From Alteromonas antoniana (lineage in GTDB: Bacteria > Pseudomonadota > Gammaproteobacteria > Enterobacterales > Alteromonadaceae): a stretch of DNA of 64,000 bases. Of this stretch, positions 26,407-36,014 are shown piece after piece (the stretch's first letter is position 1; every line of letters starts with the position of its first letter). The notes under the pieces are model-generated. The model was not told the DNA's origin and searched no databases. It worked only from the letters and a program-made list of their open reading frames with translations. The translations under genes were made by a program, and so were the position numbers. The stretch spans positions 1 through 64,000 of the forward strand of contig NZ_JAESDH010000008.1 of assembly GCF_019249295.1 (NCBI RefSeq), read 5' to 3'.

Positions 26407-27969
26407 ATGGATGATCGGTGTCAAAGGTTAATTGCAAAGGCAGACAACGCACTAGCCCAGAGCAACCTTACTTCAGCCATGCTGGCACTTAACAAAATTC
26501 GCCGGCAATTCCCTGACTCGCCGGAGCTGAAAATACGGGATGCACGCATCGCGCTGCTGCAAAATGAGATCCTGACTGGGACGTCGATTCTCACCCAGCT
26601 AAGTCAACACAGTGACCTCACTTCTGACACGCTCGATGCCCTGATAGCCGCCTTACAGCAATTTGAATTACACTTTTCCTTAAAACAGATCATTGCGCGT
26701 ATTGCTGATGCCCAACCCGATAATCTCGCTGTACATATTCATCTTGGTCAGTTGCTGCTACAAACCGGGGAAGTAAAAGAAGCCATTAGTGTGCTGACCC
26801 GCTGCGCCACTATCGCGCCTGACGAGGCAGAAATTCAGCTTCAGCTTGGGCATGCCAACAAGGCACTTTCCGATACCAGGAACGCAGCCGAAGCCTATCA
26901 CCGATATATAGAGCTTGAGCCGCAATTTGCCGGCACAGGCTATTGGTCTTTGGCCGATCTGAAAGCGTATCGGTTCAGCGATGAAGATATTCAGTCAATG
27001 GACGATGTGACGTTGTCGAGCGTATATCAGACTGCGCTTCTGACATTTGCGCGTCAGCGTGTGGCAGAACAACAAGGCTCAGAGGATGCGGTGGCGCTGC
27101 TTCAGCAGGCAAACCAGTTGATGTCCGGGTTACGCCCTTTCAATCAGGAAGGCTTTCTCCGGTTAGCCACAGACGTAAGAGCAGACATCCCTGCTTTACC
27201 AGAAAGTGAACAGACTCCTCAGCCTGTCTTTATTGTCGGCTTGCCACGTTCCGGCACCACGCTGACCGAGCAGATCCTGGCTGCACATTCGGAGGTGGCA
27301 ACAACCGACGAATTGCCGTTCATGGAGAGGATCGCGATGTATCTGGCGAAAAAGGGCTTTTACCCGAAGACACTGCATGCACTTCCGGAGGATGAGAGGC
27401 AGCGATGTCGCGCATTTTATCTGCAGCAAGCAGGTCATTACCCGCTTGGTCAGGCTTCACGATTTATCGACAAGAATCCGAATAATTTTGTTCACATTGG
27501 TCTTATTCATACATTGTTCCCTGAGGCGAAGATCGTTTGTTTGTCACGCCCGGTAATGGACAATCTTGCGAGTTTATACCGTCAGATGTTCAGTAAAGGG
27601 AATGATTATGCCTTTCAGCCAGAACAGCTGACCTCGTACACCAATGCCTTTTATGATCTCATGCATTTCTGGCGCACCCGCTTACCCGGGGCAGTCAACA
27701 TCGTCGACTATGAACAACTTGTAGGGGATACCAACGCCACTATCTCGCAGTTGCTCGATACGTGCGGCCTTACATTTGAGGCCCAGTGCCTTCGCTTTTA
27801 TGACATGGATTCGCCGGTGCTGACTCCCAGCGCCAGTCAGGTCCGTCAGCCGGTGAACAATAAAAGCCTGGGAAGCGGCGAGCGCTACCGGAGCCTGTTT
27901 GCGGCTTGCGCAATCAGTCCCGAAGCACTGGAGAGTAAGCGTCAGGCTCTCCTGAAACAGTCCGGTTAA
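26407..27969 (+). CDS. TPR-sulfotransferase fusion protein
   Basis: About 520 residues from ATG 26407, chosen because AGAGAAG lies 7 bases upstream; the longer frame to 26308 would overlap the divergent gene. The N-terminal half has TPR repeats (LLLQTGEVKEAISVLTRCAT, then DTRNAAEAYHRYIELEP). The C-terminal half is a PAPS-dependent sulfotransferase with the 5'-phosphosulfate loop FIVGLPRSGTTLTEQIL and the 3'-phosphate-binding region KIVCLSRPVMDNLASLYRQ. It resembles tyrosyl-protein sulfotransferase-like bacterial proteins. Its stop overlaps the convergent hydroxylase stop by 4 bases. Confidence 0.82.
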   Translation: MDDRCQRLIAKADNALAQSNLTSAMLALNKIRRQFPDSPELKIRDARIALLQNEILTGTSILTQLSQHSDLTSDTLDALIAALQQFELHFSLKQIIARIADAQPDNLAVHIHLGQLLLQTGEVKEAISVLTRCATIAPDEAEIQLQLGHANKALSDTRNAAEAYHRYIELEPQFAGTGYWSLADLKAYRFSDEDIQSMDDVTLSSVYQTALLTFARQRVAEQQGSEDAVALLQQANQLMSGLRPFNQEGFLRLATDVRADIPALPESEQTPQPVFIVGLPRSGTTLTEQILAAHSEVATTDELPFMERIAMYLAKKGFYPKTLHALPEDERQRCRAFYLQQAGHYPLGQASRFIDKNPNNFVHIGLIHTLFPEAKIVCLSRPVMDNLASLYRQMFSKGNDYAFQPEQLTSYTNAFYDLMHFWRTRLPGAVNIVDYEQLVGDTNATISQLLDTCGLTFEAQCLRFYDMDSPVLTPSASQVRQPVNNKSLGSGERYRSLFAACAISPEALESKRQALLKQSG

Positions 27970-29117
27970 ACCAACCTTCCATGACAATTCTTGTAACGCT
28001 TACCTGAACCGCAGGGACATGGCGCTGTGCGACTTGCCGGCGCTGTTATATCGCCAGACACTGACGTCTTTTGTTGACGCTTATCTGAAGACGTCGCGCG
28101 ACCTGGTGCTTGCGGTGTATTTGGTGTTGTCGTGGCTGGTTGATGCCCTAAAAAGCTGTCCTTTACCTCAACATTCAACGCCGGATCGATCATACAGAAC
28201 AAAAACATCCTCGGTGCCTGTGTTCCGTTTGCCAGTTTGAGCACACTGTCGAAGTGTTTCACGCTCTCGAAGGCGCGTTGTCTGAGGGCATGGTAGTGAG
28301 GCCATCCAGCCTCATTCAGACCATATTGCGACCACAATACCCGCCAGTCCTGGCAAAATCCTTTTACCGCATTAACAAATACGGCTTCCTCTTCTTTCGG
28401 GTTGTCACTGGCGTCTGCCAATTCAGAAAAGAGTTCCTGTGCCATCCCCTCCATTTCCCCCGGGCTCATTACCAGCGGGGTATTATACTGCTCAGTAAGT
28501 ACAGTTGGGGCGGATGCTGTATCGTTATTGATAAACGTAAACTCATCGGTTGGCGTGCGCTGTGGCAGCCAGGGTACATTACCTCTTTCTGCCATCTCCC
28601 AGAAAGTTGAGGATCCACAAATATCAATCACCAGATGCACTCTGAAAATATCCGACGCATTGACGACCCGGTGATACTTCCAGGAATCGAATATCCATGC
28701 TTCTCCGGCGCGCATATTGACCGACTTGTCTCCACAATAAAATATAACATCCGGCGTTGTGGTTATCGGGATATGGATGCGCACGCGTTTATACCAGTGA
28801 TAATTAATATCCGAATGAACAGGTACCTCTGCCCCCGGGTCCAATGCCATAAGCCTGGAGCGACCAATCACTTCACCAAAGCTGGCGATGACCTTTTTCA
28901 AATAGGGTGAGGCATTCAGCACGTCGGTTGCTGCCATTGGCCCTTTGAAATCGTTGTTATCTTCGCCGTTAACTGAGACGAGAGGAATTGAATAGTTTCC
29001 CTTAAAGCCTTCGTGATGTGGACGCCATAGCGCGCTGTCGATAGCCCCGACCTCTTGGGCCAGCAGTTGCGCATCAAACTCAAGTGGAAGTCGGATAAAT
29101 TCGTGAGGTAGCTTCAT
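27966..29117 (-). CDS. Aspartyl/asparaginyl beta-hydroxylase-like protein with SEC-C tail
   Basis: 383 residues. Residues about 75-170 fit the aspartyl/asparaginyl beta-hydroxylase cupin: PVHSDINYHWYKRVRIHIPI carries the metal His and Asp, and GEAWIFDSWKYHRVVN the second His, followed by RVHLVIDI. The C-terminus ends with a zinc-binding SEC-C motif, PCPCGSGKRYKNCHG. The middle (about 200-340) is helical and unassigned. It lies 45 bases after the sulfotransferase on the same strand. It would hydroxylate a protein or peptide side chain; the target is unknown. Confidence 0.78.
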   Translation of the reverse strand: MKLPHEFIRLPLEFDAQLLAQEVGAIDSALWRPHHEGFKGNYSIPLVSVNGEDNNDFKGPMAATDVLNASPYLKKVIASFGEVIGRSRLMALDPGAEVPVHSDINYHWYKRVRIHIPITTTPDVIFYCGDKSVNMRAGEAWIFDSWKYHRVVNASDIFRVHLVIDICGSSTFWEMAERGNVPWLPQRTPTDEFTFINNDTASAPTVLTEQYNTPLVMSPGEMEGMAQELFSELADASDNPKEEEAVFVNAVKGFCQDWRVLWSQYGLNEAGWPHYHALRQRAFESVKHFDSVLKLANGTQAPRMFLFCMIDPALNVEVKDSFLGHQPATTTPNTPQAPGRATSSDKRQQKTSVSGDITAPASRTAPCPCGSGKRYKNCHGRLV

Positions 29118-29162
29118 GGGAAATCCTCTACAACAAAATTGAGGGTAAGAAGATAATAAACA

Positions 29163-30176
29163 TCATGAAAGCTTACCATGGCATTGCTTGTAACGCTTTC
29201 CTGAACCACACGGACAAGGCGCATTGCGCTGAGGCGAGCCGGTTGAGGGCCGTTGATTCTCTGTTGCATGGCGTGTCTGACTGCGCATCGTCTCTGCAAC
29301 ACGATGCAGTTCTGGCTCGATGGCTATTGCCGACGCCTTATCGCGTTCAAGAAACACATTTATTTTCTCTGCAATGTCTTCAACGCCAGTGATAGCATTT
29401 TCCAGCGCCGGTGCATGGCGGTGCCACTTTGTCTCAGAGGGCGCACTCAATGTATATCTGGAAAGCGGAAGTTTACTGACGTCGATTGCAGATGACGAGA
29501 CATCGATGAAATCGCAAATGCGATTTACTAACTGCCCCGGCGTGCGACATAAATCGTCATAATTGACGCTGAGGACCTGCGATTGCGGGAGGTTTTCGAA
29601 TGCAGCAATCGCCTGTAAATTTGCCTGTTTCCACTGAAATGCCGCCGTTTCTGCTACTGCCCCACCTGACAGTTTTTGCCAGTCTGGTGGTAATAACAGC
29701 GACCAGGGCCCTTGCCACCCAGGCAGTTGAGGATAGGTCACAAATTTGCCCGAGTGCCAGGCGTCAATGATGCTGGAAATATTTGGCACTGGCTGGCGTA
29801 CCAGATACACGAACAGCGCATCAGGATATAACGCGTGAAGAAACGGCACCCTAAGTGCGTTTTTCGGCGTTTTCTCAAGGAATCTTACGCCTTCGCGATC
29901 CCCCTGGTACGGTGAACCATCAGCATTTTTCGCCGACGCCAGAAAGCGTGACGTAAGCGTACATCGAATGTCGTCGGTAGCATCGTCTTTTCCGAGACTG
30001 TTCGAATGTAACCCGCGCGCTACGGTACTGAGCGCGGGAATATGTTCGATAACAGCATGACTTTCGCCCTGCAACGAAACCAGCTCAGGATGCTTTGCCA
30101 GCGTCTCATACAATAATGTACTACCAGAGCGAGGCGAGGCAATAATAAATACCGGGCGGGTAAAACTAGCTGCCAC
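29163..30176 (-). CDS. Sulfotransferase-family protein with SEC-C tail
   Basis: 337 residues. The PAPS-binding loop FIIASPRSGSTLLYETLAKH sits at residue 10, and LFVYLVRQPVPNISSIIDAW near 125 is the second PAPS-contact element. The C-terminus carries PCPCGSGKRYKQCHG, nearly identical to the tail of the downstream hydroxylase. The start overlaps the methyltransferase stop by 11 bases, giving an operon methyltransferase-sulfotransferase-hydroxylase. The acceptor molecule is not known. Confidence 0.8.
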   Translation of the reverse strand: MAASFTRPVFIIASPRSGSTLLYETLAKHPELVSLQGESHAVIEHIPALSTVARGLHSNSLGKDDATDDIRCTLTSRFLASAKNADGSPYQGDREGVRFLEKTPKNALRVPFLHALYPDALFVYLVRQPVPNISSIIDAWHSGKFVTYPQLPGWQGPWSLLLPPDWQKLSGGAVAETAAFQWKQANLQAIAAFENLPQSQVLSVNYDDLCRTPGQLVNRICDFIDVSSSAIDVSKLPLSRYTLSAPSETKWHRHAPALENAITGVEDIAEKINVFLERDKASAIAIEPELHRVAETMRSQTRHATENQRPSTGSPQRNAPCPCGSGKRYKQCHGKLS

Positions 30177-31086
30177 GCTTCACTCCGGTTATCAGATAAC
30201 CCACACTCTTTGTGTCCTGCATAAACAGGCTGCTGGAAACGTTCTCGAATCCATTTGCGCTTAGTAATTCGAGTAAGGACGCTAACTCTGACTCGCTGAG
30301 TGATGTATCAATAAGGTCTCTAAGGCGTTCGAACTGCCCTTTCATTTCCGTCTCGAACACTTTCAGCATGTGCTTTTTGTCTCTAAACTGCACCGACGGA
30401 TTCATAACCGCCTTAAGAAACGCCGGGAAACCGGTGCCGTGCAGCCCCTGAGCGTTGTGCTGAACACACTGCTGAATAGCACCATTGAGTTCATTCCGGC
30501 ATTGTTCTGCCTGCGCAGACTGTGGACCAAATTTAGCCAGGGCGTTAATTAACTGACGCAGAACGAAAAGCAGGCCTCTGTCCTGTTGCATCGCAATGAT
30601 GGCATCAAAAATCGCACTGTTAGGTTTGACGATGGAGCTCTCTCTGGCATGCATCAGCCACCGTATTTTGCCGCCTTCATCGAGCACCCGGGCCACTTCC
30701 GGCACCGACTCAGATAAATCACTGTATTCAATTCCAAATTGCGAAACCACAATATGTACACTGTCATCGTCAAACGGCAGCTTTTCAGCAGACGTCTGGG
30801 GACAAAACGTGATGTTGTCAGCATCCAGCTCGCTGCTTATTTTCAGCTTTGCGAAATCGACACCAAAGAAGTGTGGGGTTTTGCAATCTGCGGTGTTCAC
30901 CGCAATATCAATCAGGGCACCATTACCTGTGCCAATATCTACCACATTTACCGATTCATTTTTCACCTGGGCAAAAAACTGCACCCACCCGGATAACACA
31001 TCGCCAGTGTAATTTCTGGTTAAATCTTCGCCGAAGGAGGTCAGGTGGCCTTGTTGCCAATAGTCCGTCCAGTAATTACTCATCAC
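30166..31086 (-). CDS. SAM-dependent methyltransferase (class I)
   Basis: 306 residues. The Rossmann SAM-binding motif VNVVDIGTGNGALIDIAV is at about residue 46, the acidic loop HFFGVDFAKLKIS follows, and motif IV-like HIVVSQFGIEYSD is near 110. The C-terminal half is helical with no recognised domain. First gene of the putative three-gene modification operon and placed just behind the terminator of the large TonB receptor. Substrate unknown. Confidence 0.78.
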   Translation of the reverse strand: MMSNYWTDYWQQGHLTSFGEDLTRNYTGDVLSGWVQFFAQVKNESVNVVDIGTGNGALIDIAVNTADCKTPHFFGVDFAKLKISSELDADNITFCPQTSAEKLPFDDDSVHIVVSQFGIEYSDLSESVPEVARVLDEGGKIRWLMHARESSIVKPNSAIFDAIIAMQQDRGLLFVLRQLINALAKFGPQSAQAEQCRNELNGAIQQCVQHNAQGLHGTGFPAFLKAVMNPSVQFRDKKHMLKVFETEMKGQFERLRDLIDTSLSESELASLLELLSANGFENVSSSLFMQDTKSVGYLITGVKRGS

Positions 31087-31109
31087 TACTCTCTGTTTTT
31101 ATGTAATAA

Positions 31110-31135
31110 AAAAGGCCGATAAAAATCGGCCTTTT
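31110..31135 (-). terminator. Terminator after the large TonB receptor
   Basis: AAAAGGCCGAT-AAAA-ATCGGCCTTTT, followed on the minus strand by TTTTATTAC. It separates the abundant receptor transcript from the methyltransferase operon, but readthrough is possible. Confidence 0.88.
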
Positions 31136-31171
31136 CTTTATGACTTGTCTTACGACAACTCGTTCATGCTA

Positions 31172-33811
31172 TTAGAAGCTTACCTGGTAAGCTACGCGGT
31201 AGTCACGACCGAAGTTGTTGTACAGGTCTTGGTCATCCCAAGTGCCCGCAGAAGACAGTACCGGATCTTCATCAGTCAGGTTGTTAACTGTGAAGGTTAC
31301 CGCACCGTAGTTACCCATGTCGTAAGTATAAGTTACGTTGTGGATTAACCAGCTGTCCAGTTCGCCTTCTCGTTCGTCATAATAACCGTCGCCAGTTGTA
31401 TCACGCTCGAACTCAGAGGTGCTGTCGGTGTAAGTCAGGTTCCAAGAGATAGAGTGATCTTCCAGAGACCAAGCCAGCGTTGCTACAGACTTGTACTCAG
31501 GAGTACCAGACCAACCAGCGATATCCTGTACTACGCCACCCACTTCTGTGTCATAAGTCATGATGTAGCTAAGAACGTTCTGGAAGCGGAAGTCACCGAA
31601 TTCCGTTTCTACGTTAGCGTTAACAGTAAAGTCGAAGCCTTCGATTTCGAAACCAATACCGTTAAAGTAAGACGTACCTGCTTCGATCAGACGGCCACTA
31701 GATGCACGCTTCAGATAGAAAGTCTGACCTGATACATCTGCATCTGGAGCGACTGACTGAAGTAGACCTGCTTGCTCATCATAGATAAGGCTTTGCAGAG
31801 TCTTAGACTGAATCACGTTGTCGATAGACAGCATGAAGTAGTCAAGCTTAACGCTCAGGTTGTCGTTAAAGTCGTATGCAATACCTAAGTTGGTGTAATC
31901 AGACGTTTCTGCACCAAGGTCAGGGTTTGCAGAGTAATAGGTATCGTACTGAGCTTCAGTTGTAGAACCGTTAACAACGTCGATAGCGCCTTCCGCTGAG
32001 AACGTCGTCGCCGCGTTAAGCAGATCAAGACCTGGAGCACGGAAAGACTCAGAGTAAGATGCACGTAAAACCAGGTTTTCCATTGCTTCCCAGCGTACAG
32101 ATGCTGCTGGAGAAACTTTGTCACCGAAGTCAGAGTAGTCATCGTAACGCGCTTTAATGTTCACTTCTACGGTATCAGTTACTGGCAGTACTGATTCGAA
32201 GAAGAACGCAGTTACATCACGCTCACCAGAAGATGAGTTACCAGCAGAACCACCAACCAGACCAGTTTCAGACTGACCGTCGTAGATGTCTTCGTAAGTT
32301 TGTTCGAAGTACTCTGCACCTACGTAGTGACCAGCAAGACCACCTGGCAGTTCGAACATGTCGAAACCAAGACCGGCAAAGTACTGGTTAAATGTAGAAC
32401 CAGAGTTTTGCAACGTCGTTGTCTTCATATTAGCAACACCTTCGTCTGAACCCAGATCGATACCGTTTGCTTCGTTATACGCCAGACCGCCATAAGACAG
32501 GTAGTACTCACCTACAGACTTGTTATCAGCCATATTGTAGTGGTAGTAAACTTCCCAAGAAGCATTCTGCCAGTCAAGCGTACCACGCAGACCAGTAGTG
32601 TAATCCTGGTTGTAGTCGTCTACGTTACCGTCACGAGTACCGATACCAACCCAGCGCCAGTAACCTGTAGTTGCTTCGTCATAAGGGTTAGCAGGGTTGT
32701 CAGCAGCCATGTTGCTCCACGGAGCCGCAGGTGGTGCATAACGACCAAATGAAGAGTTTTGTACGAACATCGCCTGACCAAACCACTCAACTTCGTCAGC
32801 GATTTCATAGTTAGCATTTACATACAGTGTATTACGGTCGATAGACGCGGTGTTGTATGAAACGTTAGCAAACGCATACATACAGTACGTAGAACCTGGG
32901 CCCCAGTCTTCGTTTGCATCAACTTTTGCAAATACGTCGTTACCGTATTCAGCAATCAAGTCGTCACAGATTGGTGAAGCTTGCGCTTCAGAAAAGTCAG
33001 GTGACGCTACTGTTGCGCCATAAATAGACCAGCCCGGGGCATCAGCAGTATATGCTTCGATGTCGCCGTCGCCATCCAAATCACCCAGTTTCGCTTGAGT
33101 GTAAGAACGGTCTGCATCAGAAATACCTTTACGCTTTTGGTGGTCGAATGAGAACGTGATGTTACCTTTATCGTTAGACAAACCGCCCACGATAGAGAAT
33201 TCTTGTGACGTTGTGCCTTCGTCCTGGTCACGCTGACCAGCACCAATGTTGAACGTCAGACCTTCAAAGTTGTCTTTCAGGATGATGTTTACAACACCAG
33301 CCATTGCGTCTGAACCATAAATTGAAGACGCACCTTCAGTCATGATGTCGATACGTTCAACGGCAGCCATTGGAATGGCGTTAAGGTTAGCAGAAGCACC
33401 ACCCAGTGTTGGTGAACCTGGGAAACGACGACCGTTCAGAAGAACCAGTGTACGACGTGCGCCAGCACCACGCAGGTTAATTTGGGCTTGCGATTGTGCA
33501 GAAGAACCTGAACGCTCAGAGAAAGAACCGAAAGAGTTCAGTGAGCTTGAACGCAGTGCGTCCGCAACTGTGAAGTCACCTTCCAGTTTGATATCTGCTG
33601 CAGTGATTGAAACAACAGGTGAAGCACCTTCAAGGTCTGTACGCTTGATGCGTGAACCTGTTACCGAGATTTTCTCAATTGGTTGATCTGCAGAAGCGTC
33701 AACTTCAGCAGTTGCCTGTGCGAAAGCAGAAGGTGCGATCATGGCTGCAGACGCAGCACCAAAAGCACAAGCCAGCTTAACTGACTTTGCCAGTTTCGAG
33801 TTTGTAAACAT
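31172..33811 (-). CDS. TonB-dependent receptor (large, substrate unknown)
   Basis: 879 residues: long signal peptide (to SAFAQA), TonB box-like IEKISVTGSRIKRTD (about 45-59), plug with INLRGAGARRTLVLLNGRRF and MTEGASSIYGSDAMAGVVNIIL, and a barrel ending NNFGRDYRVAYQVSF with terminal Phe. The GSRIKR/VLLNGRR pattern is typical of the large Alteromonadales and Caulobacter receptor group that take up peptides or carbohydrates. The cluster beside it, with sulfotransferases and hydroxylases, suggests a link. Cargo is not predictable. Confidence 0.85.
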   Translation of the reverse strand: MFTNSKLAKSVKLACAFGAASAAMIAPSAFAQATAEVDASADQPIEKISVTGSRIKRTDLEGASPVVSITAADIKLEGDFTVADALRSSSLNSFGSFSERSGSSAQSQAQINLRGAGARRTLVLLNGRRFPGSPTLGGASANLNAIPMAAVERIDIMTEGASSIYGSDAMAGVVNIILKDNFEGLTFNIGAGQRDQDEGTTSQEFSIVGGLSNDKGNITFSFDHQKRKGISDADRSYTQAKLGDLDGDGDIEAYTADAPGWSIYGATVASPDFSEAQASPICDDLIAEYGNDVFAKVDANEDWGPGSTYCMYAFANVSYNTASIDRNTLYVNANYEIADEVEWFGQAMFVQNSSFGRYAPPAAPWSNMAADNPANPYDEATTGYWRWVGIGTRDGNVDDYNQDYTTGLRGTLDWQNASWEVYYHYNMADNKSVGEYYLSYGGLAYNEANGIDLGSDEGVANMKTTTLQNSGSTFNQYFAGLGFDMFELPGGLAGHYVGAEYFEQTYEDIYDGQSETGLVGGSAGNSSSGERDVTAFFFESVLPVTDTVEVNIKARYDDYSDFGDKVSPAASVRWEAMENLVLRASYSESFRAPGLDLLNAATTFSAEGAIDVVNGSTTEAQYDTYYSANPDLGAETSDYTNLGIAYDFNDNLSVKLDYFMLSIDNVIQSKTLQSLIYDEQAGLLQSVAPDADVSGQTFYLKRASSGRLIEAGTSYFNGIGFEIEGFDFTVNANVETEFGDFRFQNVLSYIMTYDTEVGGVVQDIAGWSGTPEYKSVATLAWSLEDHSISWNLTYTDSTSEFERDTTGDGYYDEREGELDSWLIHNVTYTYDMGNYGAVTFTVNNLTDEDPVLSSAGTWDDQDLYNNFGRDYRVAYQVSF

Positions 33812-34449
33812 GTATTGTCTCCCTGGACCACTAAAACTCTTAGTGTGTGTTTTTAAAATCGCTTGGAACGACTTATTATTTATAAGGTCTAAGCCTCAGG
33901 AATGATAATAACCACATACAACGACGAGGGTCAACTGTGATCGGACGAGCGGGTTTTAAAAGTTCAATTTTTTTTCAGTCATTTATCGTTTAGCTGTAAA
34001 AATTAACTTACACCTCCACCTTTATTAACGCTTGATTTACTTTCCCGGTAAAAATACGGTTACTTTTCATACTACTGCGAAACAAAAATACATTCCCTCA
34101 CCACATCGTTTATTTCTGCCCTACTGCATTTTTTCCAATAATTCACTGTTGTTCACGTCGACAAAATACTCCGTCTAACTCTGTGCCAGCTATGTCTCAA
34201 TCTTTCGCAGTGAAAAATACTGAATTGGGCTAGAGTGAGTGGAAAACAAATAAATGGACAGATTGTCAAAAAACGACTCCCCGTCAGATAAGCTGCAAAC
34301 TGATTTCTGTTGGCTTTCTACGAAAATTTAGGGGGCCACGTTTGCATTAACGTGCACTCCCGCTTCTTTTGATTAATCCGTTTTGGTTACGCCGGGAAGG
34401 CAATTACAAATTGCCTTCCCGGAAATCAACATTTGTAAGCGCACTGTAC
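33812..34449. other. Intergenic region between kynA and the large TonB receptor
   Basis: 638 bases with no credible gene. The right-hand end of the kynA transcript meets a strong hairpin (34392-34422). The receptor's leader and promoter lie at the left part on the minus strand, which is AT-rich. A GATAATAA-like stretch near 33904 is only weakly like a Fur box and was not called. Confidence 0.5.
34392..34422 (-). terminator. Strong hairpin after kynA, without T tract
   Basis: CCGGGAAGGCAA (34392-34403) pairs perfectly with TTGCCTTCCCGG (34411-34422) around a 7-base loop. It lies 28 bases beyond the kynA stop on the minus strand. No run of T follows on either strand, so it may be an RNA-stabilising 3' hairpin rather than a classical terminator. 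Confidence 0.55.
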
Positions 34450-35553
34450 TCAGGTTCTGTCTGCGCTCAGATAAAACCCCAGGTACCGGGATATTTCATC
34501 CGGCAGTGGCGGCAGCATATCTTTTGGAAGTAAGAATGTAGCCATATTAAAGAAATCCAGAAAGATACGATTAGATTCTGTGGTTTTCTTCAAATACTGA
34601 TGTCCTGATGAGCCACCCGTTCCTATTTTTGTTCCCAGCATGCGCTGCACCATCATAGCGTGTCGGTAGCGCCAGATAGTGAGCTTTTCATCTATTTCCG
34701 TTAACGCGGTAATTACCTGAAACGGCAGGTTGAAGATGGGTTCCTCGGAGTATTGCTTGATAAACAGTGCCGACAGCATGGCGCGCTGATTGAGACGAAA
34801 CTTGCCCTCTGACTGTAATTCCGAATATCTGGTTTCATTAAATAGCGCATCGAAATTTTCCCTGGTTGATTGCCAGTCTTTTAATTCCTGCTGCTTTTCC
34901 TTATCAGTCAGCGTGTCATTCGTTTCGATGATTTCTTTGTCATTCGACAGCAACTCATCTGTCGCACTTTGATAATGCAGCCAGAAGTCGAAGTCCTTCA
35001 TTTTTAGCAACGGCAATCGCTCAAGCCAGCGCTCAATCAACTCAAACAGGCTGGGCTTGCTCTCCAGCGACTCCAGTAAACTTCTGTCTTCATCGCTAAG
35101 CCGGTTGTAAAAACTCTGTTTGTCGAAATCAATACGGTATTCGCGCTTCAGGCCAAGTGAGATTTCCAGACGCTTAAACTGAATGCTCTGAAAACCAGAG
35201 GCAGGCACCAGCAAGTCCCGAAAAGACAAAAACTGCTGGGGCGTCATTGTCTCCATCACGCTTATCTGATCATTCATTAACTGCTGAATTTGAATAATGC
35301 GGTTGAGGCGGTGCACCACGCTGATGAGCTGCTGGTCTTTCACCTCATCAGTATTAAAAGTATCGATGACCGCGTTAAGTTCATGCAACACCTGCTTAAA
35401 CCATAACTCGTAAACCTGATGCACAATAATAAACAGCATTTCATCATGAGCGGGCTCACCGTATTTCGTGCTCTGAAGTGACTGGGCACCCAATAATTTG
35501 TCTAACTGCAGGTAATCGCCGTAGTAAACCGGCGTGGTGTTTCTTTTCATCAT
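34450..35553 (-). CDS. kynA: Tryptophan 2,3-dioxygenase
   Basis: About 367 residues; the ATG at 35553 is favoured, with a GAG-containing site upstream. Haem enzyme opening the indole ring of tryptophan to N-formylkynurenine. Seen: YYGDYLQLDKLLGAQ at the N-terminus, HDEMLFIIVHQVYELWFKQ (substrate-site helix), WRYRHAMMVQRMLG with the probable haem-ligand His, and GTGGSSGHQYLKKT. No other kynurenine-pathway genes adjoin. The protein is longer than the approximately 280-residue proteobacterial type and resembles the larger eukaryote-like form. Confidence 0.92.
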   Translation of the reverse strand: MMKRNTTPVYYGDYLQLDKLLGAQSLQSTKYGEPAHDEMLFIIVHQVYELWFKQVLHELNAVIDTFNTDEVKDQQLISVVHRLNRIIQIQQLMNDQISVMETMTPQQFLSFRDLLVPASGFQSIQFKRLEISLGLKREYRIDFDKQSFYNRLSDEDRSLLESLESKPSLFELIERWLERLPLLKMKDFDFWLHYQSATDELLSNDKEIIETNDTLTDKEKQQELKDWQSTRENFDALFNETRYSELQSEGKFRLNQRAMLSALFIKQYSEEPIFNLPFQVITALTEIDEKLTIWRYRHAMMVQRMLGTKIGTGGSSGHQYLKKTTESNRIFLDFFNMATFLLPKDMLPPLPDEISRYLGFYLSADRT

Positions 35554-35729
35554 GTTCTCGCAGATTTGCATTGTTAGTGTTCAGTGCACTGTCCGTAGGA
35601 ACGCGTCATGCCAATAGCAAGAGCAAGCACCGCTGTCACTGATTTTTGCCGAATCTTACCACCCTGCTCTCGACATCAACAGAGAACCAGCTATAAGGTA
35701 TAGAGAACCACTGTAAAGGAATCTGAAAA

Positions 35730-36011
35730 ATGAAGTTGGACGATGATATCCATAACTATTATGAACATCTTGTACTGGAGAGGATCACTGATCTCAAGCT
35801 GGATAAAACCAAGTCTGCGGATTACCTGGCTGACCTGTGTTGTCTTGCGTTAAACCAGGTGCCACCACGCTATATTCGTTATGAAGTGGACATGGCGTTT
35901 TACCTGCCGCAAAGTGAAAGACAGCAAATGGAAATGAACGTCGAACATGCGGTGACAAAGGCGATGAAGTTTCTCGACCAGGCAGCCGACAGAAAACCGA
36001 AAAAAGCGTAG
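35730..36011 (+). CDS. ComFB-like late competence development protein
   Basis: 93 residues matching ComFB (PF10719): DIHNYYEHLVLERITDL at the start, CCLALNQVPPRYIRYEVDMAFYLP in the middle and a helical charged tail. GGAATC-type site before the ATG. Function unclear; in cyanobacteria and Bacillus ComFB-type proteins are linked to competence or cyclic-nucleotide signalling. It is a single gene, converging on the 4.5S RNA gene, whose 3' end lies 3 bases after its stop. Confidence 0.75.
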   Translation: MKLDDDIHNYYEHLVLERITDLKLDKTKSADYLADLCCLALNQVPPRYIRYEVDMAFYLPQSERQQMEMNVEHAVTKAMKFLDQAADRKPKKA

Positions 36012-36014
36012 ATT

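Noticed and set aside
33895..33915. Possible Fur box upstream of the large TonB receptor
   Set aside because: Only a GATAATAA-like half matches; too weak to call.
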